Positions 1 to 12,052 of a stretch of 64,000 nucleotides of DNA are shown piece after piece. Where the stretch lies: NCBI GenBank assembly GCA_017165825.1, contig CM029378.1:1390719-1454718 (forward strand), written 5' to 3'. A model generated the notes under the pieces. That model made no database searches. It worked only from the letters and a program-made list of their open reading frames with translations, and was not told where the DNA came from. Within the stretch, counting starts at the first letter, position 1, and every line of letters starts with the position of its first letter. The position numbers were made by a program, and so were the translations under genes. Source of the DNA: Hepsetus odoe (taxonomy: Eukaryota; Chordata; Actinopteri; Characiformes; Hepsetidae).

Positions 1-865
1 GGAGTGTTTGAGAAGGGAGATCACCAAACTGTGCCGGGCACTGGACCTCCAAGACCAGAGTTGAGCGCTCCTGGTACAGGGCATCACCAGGAACATCTTT
101 AATACCAAATATATTCATACAAAGTGCTGAAACATTGCCTGGAACTAGCTCTCCTGGGTGTTGTTAACCCAGACTGTGGGTTATAGGAAGTCTATATAGG
201 TCTATAAGACTATAGGAAGTCAAGGTTCTTCTTGTTCTTGACGAGTTTCTCCAGGTGAGCATTTGTTTCCTTTGGCTCGGCGCAGCTAATACCAAATTGC
301 TAAGCTTGCCAAAGCATTTTTAAGTGTTTTCTGGATAATTCATTGATTAAATTCTTTTGCTTTTGGCACCTTCCAACCAGATCTCCTCCAGTTTGAGGAA
401 AACAAGGACATAGGGAGTTTGCCCTTTTTGAACTTTTATTAGAAACTTTAAAAGAGGCTGAAGTTTGGGTGGGTTTAGTGAAATGCAGCAAACTGAGACA
501 CATTCTCACGTCATACCATTAAAATTCGCCATGAATAGCACAGAAACCTGTCTTTCATGGTGACGTCCCTGAGGAATGTATGACAACAGCTGTTTTTGGA
601 CACCCTTAAGGCCTTCAAGAGCTAAAAGGAACTAGGAACTAATAAAAAAGGAACTAAAATAATGAAGTTACTACTCCTAGAGCACTAGAGCACTAGAGCA
701 ACCTACAGATGCAGTGTTTGGGGACTGAATGGAAACATTGAATGGTACATTGCAGTGCTGGGTTTCCAAACAATCATAAACACCACTTTAACTTGAAATG
801 CTGCTCCTCATCATGTTCGGCATGATCGTTTTCAGTACACCCAGCAAGAAGTTTGAGTGCCATTA
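1..865. other. Non-coding DNA, no gene recognised
   Basis: Downstream side of the TRIM-like gene fragment. The first 64 bases contain a short open stretch that looks protein-like, but it is more easily read as a dispersed repeat. Nothing else is recognisable. Confidence 0.5.
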
Positions 866-1228
866 TATCCATATCTACCATCCAGTATGACTTCCATCAT
901 ATTCAATATCCACGATCCAGTATGAGTTCCATCATATTCAATATCCACCATCCAGTATGAGTTCCATCATATTCTATATCCACCATCCAGTATGAGTTCC
1001 ATCATATTCAATATCCACCATCCAGTATGAGTTCCATCATATTCTATATCCACCATCCAGTATGAGTTCCATCATATTCTATATCCACCATCCAGTATGA
1101 GTGCCCCCGTGTTCTATATCTACCATCCTCCATGAGTTCCATCATGTTCAATATCTACCATCCTCCATGAGTTACACCATGCTCGATATCTACCATCCTC
1201 CATGAGTTCCATCATGTTCTACATCTAC
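866..1228. repeat. 35-nt minisatellite
   Basis: About ten tandem units built on CCAGTATGAGTTCCATCAT, with successive GTTCC anchors 35 bases apart (for example 926, 961, 996). The last units diverge (CCTCCATGAGTTCC). It lies downstream of the visible TRIM-like exons. Confidence 0.85.
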
Positions 1229-1236
1229 TATTCCAA

Positions 1237-1382
1237 CCCTTGAGCAAGGTACTGTCCCCGTCACTGCTCCCCGGGGCGCTTTCAATAGCTGCCCACTGCT
1301 GCACATATGTGTATGGGTGAAATGCAGAGGACGAATTTCCCATTCGTGGGATTATAAATAAAGGATTATTATTATTATTATT
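1237..1382 (+). repeat. Chimeric SINE fragment with a LINE-type tail
   Basis: The first part matches the middle of the common SINE here (TTGAGCAAGGTACTGTCC... GCTGCCCACTGCTGCAC). From about 1330 it changes to CCATTCGTGGGATTATAAAT with an ATT-rich tail, the 3' end seen in the LINE copies at 5155 and 48840. Confidence 0.6.
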
Positions 1383-1640
1383 AAATGGCTTCCACCCTTA
1401 ATGAGTTCCACCATGCTCTTCATGCTTCATGATGTTCCTGCAAGTGTTTCTCATGTTTTTACCATTAATCACCGGTGCATGTCCCTGATCTTTTGCTCTG
1501 TATAATCCAAGGGAGGAAGGGATGAAATAGATACAGATACAAAACTGAGGAGACCCTTCTGATGATTGGTGAGATGTAATGATGATGAAATCTTTTGAAC
1601 TTTGCTTTGAAAGACCAGATGGTTTTAGTGACTACTTTAC

Positions 1641-4532
1641 CTCTAGAGCCTGACTGTTGCTCTGAAATTTGTTGATGGAGTTTTCTGCTGCAGTTAGTGT
1701 CTTTGCCACCTCAGCGCTCTTGTCCTGGAGCTCTTTCTGTGGAAACACACAACCTGTTTTAGTTTCTCAAAAGCAAGCTTGGAGGCGTTTTTTTAAGCTG
1801 AAGTTGCAATGACTTTAAAACAGTAAGCTGAATTAATAATAATAATAATTAATAATTAATAATCATATAATAATAATCTGAGTTCATTAAAATTAAGAAA
1901 ATATCAGCTTTTCATTCTTGAATCTTAGAATTGGGAGGTGTTGGGCTTCACTGTAGGTACAAATCTAATTATCTTTGGTTCTAATCTGTCCTGGTGCTGT
2001 GTGGGAAGGCCTGCATTCCATAGGCAGGTCCACGCAGAGTCAATGGCTGCAGGGAACTAGGTTGAACACATTTGTTGCACAACTTCAGGAGAAAATAGCA
2101 ATATCTTAATAGATTGTGTGATTTCTGTCCATGCTTATGCATCAACAAGAGGGTGCATTGTGCAGGTTTATGTGAAGATCTGTACATCTCTTCTGAAGGA
2201 TTGTTCCACACAGCATTCCTTCAGCATTACACAATAAAGCAAAAATAACAGCTTTTTTGAAAGTTTCCTCATGTGGCTCCTGATCAATAGGTAGGGATTA
2301 ATATTAATATCTGACTCCAATTTCATGATTTTTTACCACTTTATGAGCAATTTAGCCCAAACGTTTCCACTGCATTGGAATATTCAAGCTCTTTAGAATA
2401 TTTTAGGACCTGATTTGTGCCTTACAAGTCTTGAAAATACTTCTTGCAGAGGTTTTTTCACCATGAAATCATCAGTGAAACCCCTAAATACTCCAACATG
2501 AACTTGGTGGTCTAGTGGTAAGGTACCTGCCAATGGACCAAGAGACTGCAGGTTCAAATACAACCTCCAGCATGACCACCACTGGGAAGTGGAAGTCACT
2601 CTGGATAAGAGCTTCTGCTGTAGATGTAAATTTATAGGTTTCTGAGGTTGGCTAAGGTTACCTTTGTGTCTGTTTTGTTTGTATAAACTACTCCATAATA
2701 AACCTTCAGAAATCACTGTCTACCAGAAACTTCAACACTTCTTAACCTGGAACTCCACCCTGATTTCTACCCGGAACTTCAATGCGGCACTTCCCAGATC
2801 TTCACTCCAGAAAGGGTCCAACATGGACCATAAACCCAACATCAGACTCCATAAAGCCAAACTCTCCATAAACCCAAAACTACAGGTCAGGTGAAGGTGG
2901 TGCTTCATCAAGTGAAACTTGATGCTTCATCAAGTGAAAACTGATGAGCATTCAATCATCTTCAGCTCATGAGTTTGATCACTAAAGCTGATTAAGTTCA
3001 TTAATGGTATCTGAAGGTCCACACATGAAGACACTCAGGAGTGTGAACCTTTGCTAATGGCCAATTGCATTGATCAATGAAATCTCAGGAGTTGTGGGTG
3101 AAACCAAAAGAAGAGATTGAAGGTACTTAGGTTCCTGTATCTTACTCACACACACACACACACACACATATATGTTGACAGACAATGTGTTCTGCTTTAC
3201 CTCAATATTTTGACGTGCATCTGCGATGGACAAAGTGTCATGTCCTTGGTGTTCACCTGACACACACTCCTGACACACACAGCAGGCGTCCACGCAGCAG
3301 TACAGCTGGAGTGGAGAGTCGTGGGTTTGACAAATACGTGTCTCTATGTCCTTCAGAGGCTCCACAAGCTTGTGGCTCTGGAACTTAACGTTCTCCAGGT
3401 GGGGTCTCAAGTGAGCCTCGCAGTACGACACCAGGCAGGTAAGACACGATTTCTTCGCCAACCGTGGGCTGTCGATACAGGAGTCACACAGGACGCCGTC
3501 TTCACCAGGAGGTGTTGCTGGACAATAAACCCAAAGCGCATTTATTTATTTATTTATTCACTGCACATTCTATAAAATGTAATTCACATCCAGATGATTT
3601 CATGAAACTTTCATTTTCTACCATCTGAAAGTATGGGCTTCTTAATAAATGTCTTAATTTCATTCAATAATAATGTAAAACTGAAATTTCTTTTTTAAGC
3701 TCTACGAGCACGATTCCAGAAAATATTTATAAATGATTTTTTCTGTTTGTTAATGCCTCTGAATAATCTTTTCACAGCAGTTTCTTATTTTGTTTGTTGC
3801 GAAATTGAAACATTTAATTTAATGTTTAATACATTTTCATACAAATATTTATTTATTAACATTTCTTCAAATTTGAAGTTTCTGTTTGATAAAATTTGTC
3901 TGTTGAAATAGTAAAAAAAAGTACAAAAAAAAGTTAATTTCATTGCACATTAAAATAAATGATTCATTATTTATTTTGTACATCATTTAATACCTGCCAA
4001 ATATTATCAATTACCAGGTACTGTATTACATTTAGTAGATATTACAAACCAATATTTTTAGCTATTATTCTTTTTTTTTCAATTCTTGATTCTAAAACTG
4101 TAAATAGCGACCTCTAGCTAACTTTCCTAAATGCCTCACTGGATTGCTGTTATGAGTGAATGGCTACACTTCTTCCATCTCAGTGTCTATTGAGTGAAAA
4201 TCACATTTTCTTGTAACATACCAAAGCAAAAATGGATTAAAAGGTACGCTGGGACATGTTATTTCACTATAAGCTGTTTTGGTTTTAGTTTAAATGAAAA
4301 CCATCCAGACCATCCAGATGCACCAAACAGTCACGCCTTTTCTTTTAAGCAAAACTTTTGATCAAAATGTTATTAACCCAAACCTACCTGGAGAAGCTTC
4401 CTCTTTCTCGGACGGCTCTTCAAGCTTCTGTTCCTCCTCCTGGATGTTTTCCTGGATCTCCGGTTCTTCTTTCATGCTCCTCACTTCTGTTACTGCTTCC
4501 ATTTCTTCTGTTCCGTTCTCCTGTGGCCTCAT
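1641..4532 (-). CDS. TRIM16-like RING-less B-box/coiled-coil protein, 5' part only
   Basis: Three coding exons on the minus strand join in frame: 4388-4532 (start ATG, 48 codons plus one base, Glu-rich), 3201-3517 (105 codons) and 1641-1736 (32 codons). Exon 1 is acidic, with no RING. Exon 2 holds a first B-box-like zinc module starting CDSCIDSP and containing KSCLTCLVSYCEAHLRPH, then a B-box 2 with CQTHDSPLQLYCC and CQECVSGEHQGH. Exon 3 is the 96-nt coiled-coil exon typical of TRIM genes (KELQDKSAEVAKTL...). The acidic leader, two B-boxes and absence of RING resemble TRIM16, an E3-ligase-like protein working in autophagy and stress responses. The remaining coiled coil and any PRY-SPRY exons are not visible in the leftmost 1640 bases and probably lie outside. 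Splice sites: GTAGG, GTAAAG and GTAAAG donors. Another fish TRIM subfamily is possible. Confidence 0.8.
2504..2636 (+). repeat. tRNA-derived SINE, family B
   Basis: Has an A-box-like head GGTGGTCTAGTGGT, a B-box-like GGTTCAAAT, and the CTCTGGATAAGAGCTTCTGC core seen in the other family B copies. It lies in a TRIM-like gene intron. Confidence 0.7.
3518..4387. other. TRIM-like gene intron 1, AT-rich, no feature
   Basis: AT-rich intron sequence. A short ATTT repeat follows the acceptor of exon 2. No repeat family or second gene is recognised. Confidence 0.6.
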
Positions 4533-4924
4533 AGTGGCTTTGAGCTCCAGCAGAGGAGGAATCTACTGTCCCGTACTCTGTCTCTCACAGAGTGTGTGAA
4601 GCATGGAAATGAAGGCTGATAAAGAATGTGTGTGTGAAGATCCTAACAGTGAAGCCACTCCCTCACCTGTCAACACATCTAAAAGGCTCACTAGGCTGGG
4701 CCAGGAGTGAGGAAGCTGGTGTCATATTAACAGTGCAGAGCAGGGGCTGAAATATAATCTTTTTCCTATTTAATCTTTAAATACATTTATTCATTTAGCA
4801 GAAACTTGTATCCAAACTGACTGATGAGCTTCATTCAAGCTACAGTAAGAGCTTTCATTGAATGGTACATAAAATAGGATCATTCAAATATATTAAAATG
4901 CATGAAATGTATCACATTGATGTT

Positions 4925-4997
4925 GTAACTCTGTTATACAGAGGTGCTGAGGTGGAGCTAGAGGTGTCAGAGTTAAAGATGTTCAGATTGGCATCGG
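4925..4997 (+). repeat. RTE-like retrotransposon fragment
   Basis: GAGGTGGAGCTAGAGGTGTC and AGAGTTAAAGATG match the conserved 3' coding end of the RTE-like element found repeatedly in this window. The copy breaks off into a tandem repeat. Confidence 0.6.
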
Positions 4998-5160
4998 GTA
5001 AAGTAAAAGTACAGGAATGTACTGAGAGTGTAAAGTAAAAAGTACAGGAATGTACTGAGAGTGTAAAGTAAAAGTACAGGAATGTACTGTAAAGTAAAAA
5101 GTACAGGAATGTACTGAGAGTGTAAAGTAAAAGAACAGGAATGTACTGAGAGTGTAAAGT
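4997..5160. repeat. 32-nt minisatellite
   Basis: About five units of GTAAAGTAAAAGTACAGGAA followed by TGTACTGAGAGT. It abuts an RTE-like fragment on the left and a LINE tail on the right. Confidence 0.8.
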
Positions 5161-5535
5161 GGGACGTGTCTCCTCAACTCAGCATAGCATTATCTATTTA
5201 TTATTACTCATTTATTATTATCATCATTATTATTATTATTATTACACTTACATTTATTTATTTATAATTTATTTATTATTTACTTTTATTATTATTATAT
5301 ACTCACTGTGTATATGGTTATCCTTCCTGTCTTTATATTCTTTATTTCTTTGTTAATTGCCCAGTAAATATGTATATGTATATACAGCTATATAGCTCTG
5401 TATATGGATGTCTTTCCTTGTTTTCTATATTTTTTATATTCTTTCTTTCTTTCTTGTTCTTTCTCGTTAAAGAGCCCTGTAACACCCGAATTTCTCAATC
5501 ATGGGATAATAAATGATTATTCTATTCTATTCTGA
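5161..5535 (+). mobile_element. Non-LTR retrotransposon 3' end (LINE tail)
   Basis: AT-rich 3' UTR followed by CCCTGTAACACCCGAATTTC and a GGGATAATAAATGATTATTC end with a short ATTCT repeat. It closely resembles 49080-49462, where part of the upstream coding end is also kept. Confidence 0.75.
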
Positions 5536-7490
5536 AGGACGTCTGGAGCGTCTGTCTGTGCTGAAAGTGAACTGAATCTCACTCCATATTAATAGAATTA
5601 AAGACTATTAAAGCCTCGAACTTCAACTCCAATAAAAACAATCTACTGAAAATAATCCACATGAACTTCACCGCTTCACTTTCATCACCGTCTCTACTAG
5701 TTCTCCATCACGGACACACACTCCACACACCCTGAACTCCACCGTCCACTCTCCCTGTCCTCTCTCTCACTCTCCTTCACTCCGTCCTGCACCGATGGAC
5801 ACACAGAGGGACGTCTCTTCTGTGTTTGAGTCCATTTAGTCTGAGACGGTCTGGATGTTGGGAAGGTGATGGAGGATAAAAATGATGGAGGAGTCTATTG
5901 TTAAAGAGTGTTGTAAATGAGAAGTTATCCAGTGGAGTCATGAAGCATCATCTCTGCGGTACCGAAACTGTTCATTGTCCTGTATTTTGTGAAAAAGACC
6001 CCTCATTCATATTCTAAATGTAATGTTGTGTAATGTAACAGAGGAATGGAGGTTAACACCCCACCAGTTCGCACCTAAATGATCACACACAGGCCCCACT
6101 GGTCTAACTGGAACAGGTGATTATACATTTTCTGCATGATTAGGTGCTGAACCATTAGGTTTGGTGTGAAACCTCCTTTTTAGAGCTGCTCACAGTGGTG
6201 GTGAACGGAACCAGATGTCTGAATGTCCCTCACAGAAATGAAAAGGTGGAGACGCTGCCTGATGTCTGAGATGTTTCAGTTTGGAGAAGATTTTGGACTA
6301 AAACTGAACCCTTCAGGCTGGAGGGACGTGCCGTGGGATAAATAGTCCCCGATTTAGTTCAGATGGACCATTTTACCATCATCACCGTCCCATAGAGACA
6401 CAGAAGACGTGTGAAGCTTGACGGGTGTGTGAAGAGGAAACATAATAGCTAGATCTGTGACGTCGGGTAACCGGACCACTGGGGATGAAGGCGTCAGTTC
6501 TCGAACTCGTTCCAGGCTGAAGAGACGAGCGAGATCAGACAGGAGCTCCCAAAAAGATCAGAACACTTTAAGGCCAAGCTTAAAACCCACTTTCATTGGC
6601 AAGCTTTGGAGTAGCTTCTGCAGGGATACTTTTCCAAAAACTAGCAACTCACTAAAACCAGAGAAACTAAAATCATTTGAAAAGAAAAATAAAGAATTAA
6701 AAATGGCAAAATTTTCTTAATAAAATTTCTTAAGTATTTTTAATAATTAGAAATAATTCAAAAATAATTAGATTTGAGATAGACACAATAAAAATGGTCT
6801 CTGATGACAGTAAAATGATTATAATAATAAACTACAGCATAATAATAATAATAATAATAACTAAAACAACAACAATAATAATAATCATTGTCATCATCAG
6901 CAGCAGCATCATTTTAAAACTAATAATAACAGCGCAAAATGATTTTCTGACGCTTCTTATTTATTTATTAATTCATTACTTTTTTTCCTTCAGGCTGGTG
7001 ATGCACCCAAACCTGGTTTGTGACCTGCAGCCGAAACCATCCTGTTAAAGCTCAGAGTCTCTGAGAACATCATCCCACAGAGAGACGAGGTCGCCTTTAA
7101 TGATTCTGAAACTGACCTCAGATCAGCAAACAGCCCAGCCAAGCAGCACAGCCACAAACACTCACCTGTCTGAGCGTGTGTGACTCACTGGTGTAATTAC
7201 TCAATTACATAACTGCGTAAGTAGAGCGTTCCTGCAGGCTGTGACACACAGAGAAATAAGGGGGTGGAGCTTTTCACCAGGTGTCCCAGGTGAGCATGGA
7301 ACAAAAATAATGACATACACAAAAACGAGTAAAGAAGTAAAGGAAAGAGTTTTAAGCTCCAAAGAGAAATAAATGGCATCAATTTTAACACCATCTGAGT
7401 TTGGAGTGCTGTTAAGACATGACTTCTGTCTTATATATTAAATATTATTTGTATAGTATTATATGACATTATAAGAACTTTTAAATGTAT
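5536..7490. other. Intergenic DNA, mostly unrecognised
   Basis: No exon with supported splice sites is seen. About 6180-6385 is one half of an inverted dispersed pair (see 10290-10455). Around 6780-6990 is an ATT/AAT-rich low-complexity stretch. Confidence 0.6.
6180..6385 (+). repeat. Unclassified dispersed repeat, copy 1
   Basis: Shares CAGTGGTGGTGAACGGAACC, TGTCTGAATGTCCCTCA and GGAGACGCTGCCTGATGTCT with the reverse complement of 10290-10455. No coding potential or known family is recognised. Confidence 0.6.
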
Positions 7491-7499
7491 TTAATTGTG

Positions 7500-7856
7500 T
7501 TGGAAAATGTGGCACAGTGATGCAATCTGTAGCACTGTCGTCACACAGCAAGAAGGTCCTGGGTTTGATTCCCAGGCGGGACAGTCCAGGTCCTTTCTAT
7601 TTGGAGTGGACATGTTCTCAGTGTGTCTGTTTGTGTGGATCCTGCAGGAGCTCTGGTTTCCTCCCACCATCAAAAGACCAGGTGGACTGGAGAAGATCAA
7701 TTGTCCGCCTAGGTGTGTGTGTGTGTGTGTGTGTGTCTCTGATGGACCTGTCCAGGGTGTGTCCCTGCATTTCTGTCCTAAAAGAACTATGACAAATTCC
7801 AGCACCCCCCGTGACCCTAGCTAGGACAAGTGGCTCAGAAAACGAGTGAGAGAAGG
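7500..7856 (+). repeat. SINE, family C, near full length
   Basis: Head with AGCAAGAAGGTCCTGGGTTT, then GTGGACATGTTCTC, CTCTGGTTTCCTCCCACCAT, an internal TG repeat, and the tail GGACAAGTGGCTCAGAAAAC. This is a common teleost repeat with a tRNA-like head. Open frames over it on both strands are shadows. Confidence 0.8.
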
Positions 7857-7927
7857 TAATGGTTTCATAGACTGGTTACATTACTCATTCATATTTGCAT
7901 TTGTTTTGTATTTTATTTGCTTTCATT

Positions 7928-8180
7928 CCTGGGCAGCGGTGGCCTAGTGGTTAGGGCGTTGGCCGGAGGATCGGGGTTCGAACCCCTTCCCAATAGGTTG
8001 CCCTGAGGTACCCTTGAGCAAGGTACCGTCCCCGTCACTGCTCCCTGGGCGCTTTCAATAGCTGCCCACTGCTGCACGGTGTTTGAGTGTGCATGGGTTA
8101 AATGCAGAGGTCCAATTTCGTTGTGGTTCACGGTCTGCTGTGCTGTGACCTTGCAATGACAAGGGTTGTCACTTTCACTT
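7928..8180 (+). repeat. tRNA-derived SINE, family A, full length
   Basis: Best reference copy in the window: A-box GGTGGCCTAGTGG, B-box GGGTTCGAACCC, body TGAGCAAGGTACCGTCCC and GCTTTCAATAGCTGCCC, and a 3' end GTTGTCACTTTCACTT. Antisense open frames recur over all copies and are not genes. Confidence 0.9.
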
Positions 8181-8592
8181 AATTATGCAAAGCTTTTTGG
8201 TCCACTGTTTAACTGTTCATGAAGTAAAACAGTTAAGACATCCTTAAGATAATAATCAATAAACCGATACTTAAAAAATAAAAATAGTTTATAAGTAATT
8301 AAATCAGATACTGGATAATATATAGTTAATGAATCATTCATAGCGAGAGTAAGTATTAAATACTGAATAAGAACAGGTAGATAATGTAAATCATTTAGAG
8401 TGAATATAAAATCATTTACAGTAAACACTCATTAATTTATTAATACAGAATCATTTATACTGGTTACTAAATCATTTATATAAGATGCAGAATAGCTGGA
8501 AGTACATTTTAATAAAGTGCTTTAGATACTGAATAATTTATAATTGATGTTGAATAAATAATATTAGTTACTAAATCATTTATAATTGATCC

Positions 8593-8730
8593 ATGATTTA
8601 CTAGCTACTATAAAATATTCAGTATCTTTAATACATTTCTTAATAATGGATATAAATGATAAATCATTTATATCCATTATTATGAAATGTATTAAAGATA
8701 CTGAATATTTTATAGTAGCTAGTAAATCAT
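8593..8730. repeat. 68-bp near-perfect palindrome
   Basis: The left arm 8593-8660 and right arm 8663-8730 are reverse complements with a single mismatch and a two-base spacer. The sequence is AT-rich. Confidence 0.95.
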
Positions 8731-8829
8731 TTTTAACAGATACTGAATATTTTAAATAGTTACTGAATAATTTATAGAGGTTAGGTAAAAATTTTACCAG
8801 ATACTTTAAAAATGATAGTACCTACTTAA

Positions 8830-9240
8830 TTGTTTATAGTTGATATCAAATCATTTATAACTGATTTTGAATCGTTTATAGTTGATACTGAATCGTTTAT
8901 AGTTGATATCGAATCATTTATAACTGATACTGAATCGTTTATATTTCATATCGAATCATTTATAGTTGATACTGAATCATTTATAACTGATACAGAATCA
9001 TTTATAGTTGATACGGAATCATTTATAACTGATACTGAATCGTTTATAGTTGATACTGAATCATTTATAACTGATCCAGAATCGTTTATAGTTGGTACTG
9101 AATCATTTGTAGGTGATATCAAATCATTTATAACTGATACTGAATCGTTTATAGTTGATACTGAATCATTTATAGTTGATATCAAATCATTTATAATTGA
9201 TACTGAATCGTCTATAGTTGATTCTGAGTCATTTATAGAA
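8830..9240. repeat. 21-nt minisatellite with 42-nt higher-order unit
   Basis: About 19 units of GAATCATTTATAGTTGATAC alternating with an AACTGATAC variant. Because the unit is a multiple of three, the array reads as a 7-residue repeat on both strands, which explains the long open frames. Degenerate units extend leftward to about 8200. Confidence 0.9.
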
Positions 9241-9664
9241 CACTTGGGAATGATTGATTGTAAATAATGAATTATTTATATTTAAGTATAGTAAACCCTG
9301 TTATTAAATTAAATCCAATCTAAATTGGAGTTTAAATTAAAATCTGAATAAATAATCTGCAGTCCGAAGGGTCAAAAGAAGGACTGTTCATTTGTTTAAA
9401 GACCCTGGATTAAGGAGGACGAAGCTGTAAATGAGACCGAGCGCTGTGTTGTGCTGCCGTCTGCTGATGAAAGAGTGTAACTGATGAAAGAGTTTTTGAG
9501 GACCTCAGTATGTCTGGACACTGTTTCCCATCACTGTCTCTCTCTGAGACGAAGAACATCCAGCCAAGCGTAACTCCTTTCAGTGCTTTATTTGTGAATC
9601 ATTGTTAATGAGCATCAGCAGCGATTTACCACGAAGCCCTTATTGAACGGCAGAGAGCACACGG

Positions 9665-10057
9665 TGACAGACGGGGACCAGCAAGAGTGAACGGGAAGGT
9701 GTACAGGACGGTAGTGGGACCAGCTATCTTATATGGGTTGGAGACGGTGGTGGAGCCGGAGGTGTCAGAGATGCTGAGATTTGCATCGGGAGGGACGATG
9801 ACAGGAATGAGCATCTAATAGAGACAGCTCAGGTTGGACGGTTTGGAGACAAAGTGAGAGAAGAGAGACTGCGTTAGTTTGGACATGTCCAGAGGAGAGA
9901 CGAGGAGGAGGATATCAGCAGAAGGATGTTGAGGAGCAGGGAGGAAAGAGGAGAAGAGGAACGAAAAAGAGGAGGTTTATGGACGTGGTGAGAGAGGACA
10001 TGATGATCAGTTGTGGAGAGACCTAGATGGAGCAGCCGAATAAAGAAGCAGAAGAAG
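9665..10057 (+). mobile_element. RTE-like retrotransposon 3' end, degenerate
   Basis: Contains ACGGTAGTGGGACCAGCTAT, TATATGGGTTGGAGACGGTG, GACAGCTCAGGTTGGACGGT, GGACATGTCCAGAGGAGAGA and GGTTTATGGACGTGGTGAGA in order. This is the C-terminal end of a reverse-transcriptase ORF of RTE type. It is internally shortened and frameshifted. Confidence 0.8.
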
Positions 10058-10289
10058 AGAGCACGCTAAAAACACACTCTCTCTCTCTCTCTCTCTCCCT
10101 CTCACACCAGCTTTATCCATCCATTCTTCATGATTCAGTGTTTAAAAGCAATCACCCGCTGTGTATTTGGCTTGAAACAGTTTTGATTCTTTTCCAGTGG
10201 GGATGAATGGAACCAGACATCACAGTTCCTCTTTAAACCCACCAGAGCAGAAGTGTCTTCTGGGTGTGAGATAGTGCTGAAAGAACTAT

Positions 10290-10455
10290 AGTCCATCTGA
10301 CCTAAACCACTTTTCTTTGGTGCTGTATCCCTCCACCAACATCTCCAAACTCTGGAAAACCGTCTCAGACATCAGGCAGCGTCTCCACCACCAGCTGATG
10401 AGGGACATTCAGACGTCTGGTTCCGTTCACCACCACTGTACACAGCTCTGACTCT
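10290..10455 (-). repeat. Unclassified dispersed repeat, copy 2
   Basis: Inverted relative of 6180-6385, with the shared blocks in the same order on the minus strand. The two copies are about 4 kb apart in opposite orientation. Confidence 0.6.
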
Positions 10456-10459
10456 CGAA

Positions 10460-12021
10460 AATGGAGCGTTTATTCCCAAATCTGCTGTGAATGACTATTA
10501 ATCACCTAATTATTGATTACAGTCCATGTTCTTTCACAGTTTGGGTGATTATTGACGGCTGCTAGAACGAGACCAAGTGTATTCAGACATGTGACACGGT
10601 ATTAAAACTAAACTCTGCAGGCTCGTTGTTCTATTTTGATCCGCAGCTCATGCACAGACTCCCGTTTCCTTAAAATCACCTTGTTTTGAAGCGGAACTCG
10701 GTTTGGCAAAGCTGTGCAGCCCTGCAGCGGCGTCCTGCTGTGAGCAATAACGAGGTAAATACTGTAAAATATGCAGCTGGCAAAGGATTTGCATTCAGCT
10801 GCCTGTTGGAAGCTTTTCAGAACTTTATTCGACCTGATTTTCAAGGTTATTTTAAGCCTCTGAAGCCATAATAAGAAGCGAACACAGGCAGTAATTTAAA
10901 TATGAATATTAATATGAGTTCAGCTCCAAGCGAGTCTCATCAGCAAACAGCGTGAAGAAAGCTTGTCCCACAGAAAACACCAACATCTACAATATCAGCA
11001 GGACGCTGCAGGGCCCATTCTGCAAGGGTGCAGATAGTGACAGGCCCCTTATAAAGGTCCCGTATCCAGACGGGCCTGTGGTTTTATCAACCTCTGCTTC
11101 ATCAGTGCATCCTTCACAATCTGTACCAACCTGCCATTTAACATGCTGGAGCTGTTGGTTTTTTACTATTTTTTAAAATGTATTTAAGGGCAAATCTCAT
11201 ATTTTAATTCACGCATATTATTTTTTTTTATTTTAATAATACGTTTAATATTAATACATTTAGTTTGTAATTGAACTTAAACTGCATCTCATTTGTTTTT
11301 ATTATTTTATTTTTTATTTTATTATTTTATTATTTAATTGCATTTTCCTTTAAGGATATTTTTATTATTTTTTAAATCTTATTTTGATTTAATTTTATTA
11401 TTGCTAGAGTCTTTTTTCCCAGTTTTCTCCCCAGTTTTGCTGTTTTTTTGCCACTATATTATTGTTATTATCCTGTTATACTATTGTTATTATAATATTT
11501 TTATTCTACTGTTTTTTTAATTATTGCATTAAGATCAGTTGCTTTGCTCTACGTAATTTTTCAGGTTGACTTTTTCTGGTCGTGCAAAAGTGCAAACAAA
11601 CAATTACAATTGAATCTCTCTCCATGTGCTCCCATGACTCCTTTTTTACTTCTCTTCTGTTTCACTTTCTTCCTTTGTAGCTTCAAACCAGAGCAGAGAG
11701 GACAGTCAGGCTTTTTTGGACTTCCAGGCATGAATCGCTGTGGCATAACCGGCGATCGAGCCTCGCAATGTCCTGTTAATCTTGATTTTGGGAGAATTCT
11801 GGTTTGTTAATTTTGGTCATTTGTCTCCCTTTGGAGCTTCAAAAGGTCCAAAAAGGGAAGAGTAGAGCCTGAAACACTGATGGCCTGCTGCAGAGAGATG
11901 ATGGATGGGTTGAGAAGCTCCACTGTTTCTGGAAGTTTCTGGACTTGTTTTGTTCCACACACCTCTGGAGATCAGTGTGCTACTAAGTCTGGCAACGTGG
12001 AGCAACAGATCTGCACCCCCC

Positions 12022-12052
<31 letters not shown>

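Noticed and set aside
2..64. Plus-strand open stretch reading ECLRREITKLCRALDLQDQS then stop, like a terminal coiled-coil exon
   Set aside because: Too short, cut by the window edge, and the nucleotide sequence looks like a dispersed teleost repeat; no acceptor or polyadenylation signal visible.
220..300. Minus-strand reading ETNAHLEKLVKNKKNLDF as a possible next coiled-coil exon of the TRIM-like gene
   Set aside because: An in-frame stop follows almost at once and the length does not fit the usual 234-nt TRIM exon.
7960..7985. tRNA-like A and B boxes
   Set aside because: They belong to tRNA-derived SINE heads; no cloverleaf with intact acceptor stem can be drawn.
8830..9267. 145-codon open frame
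   Set aside because: It is a 21-nt minisatellite and the opposite strand is equally open.
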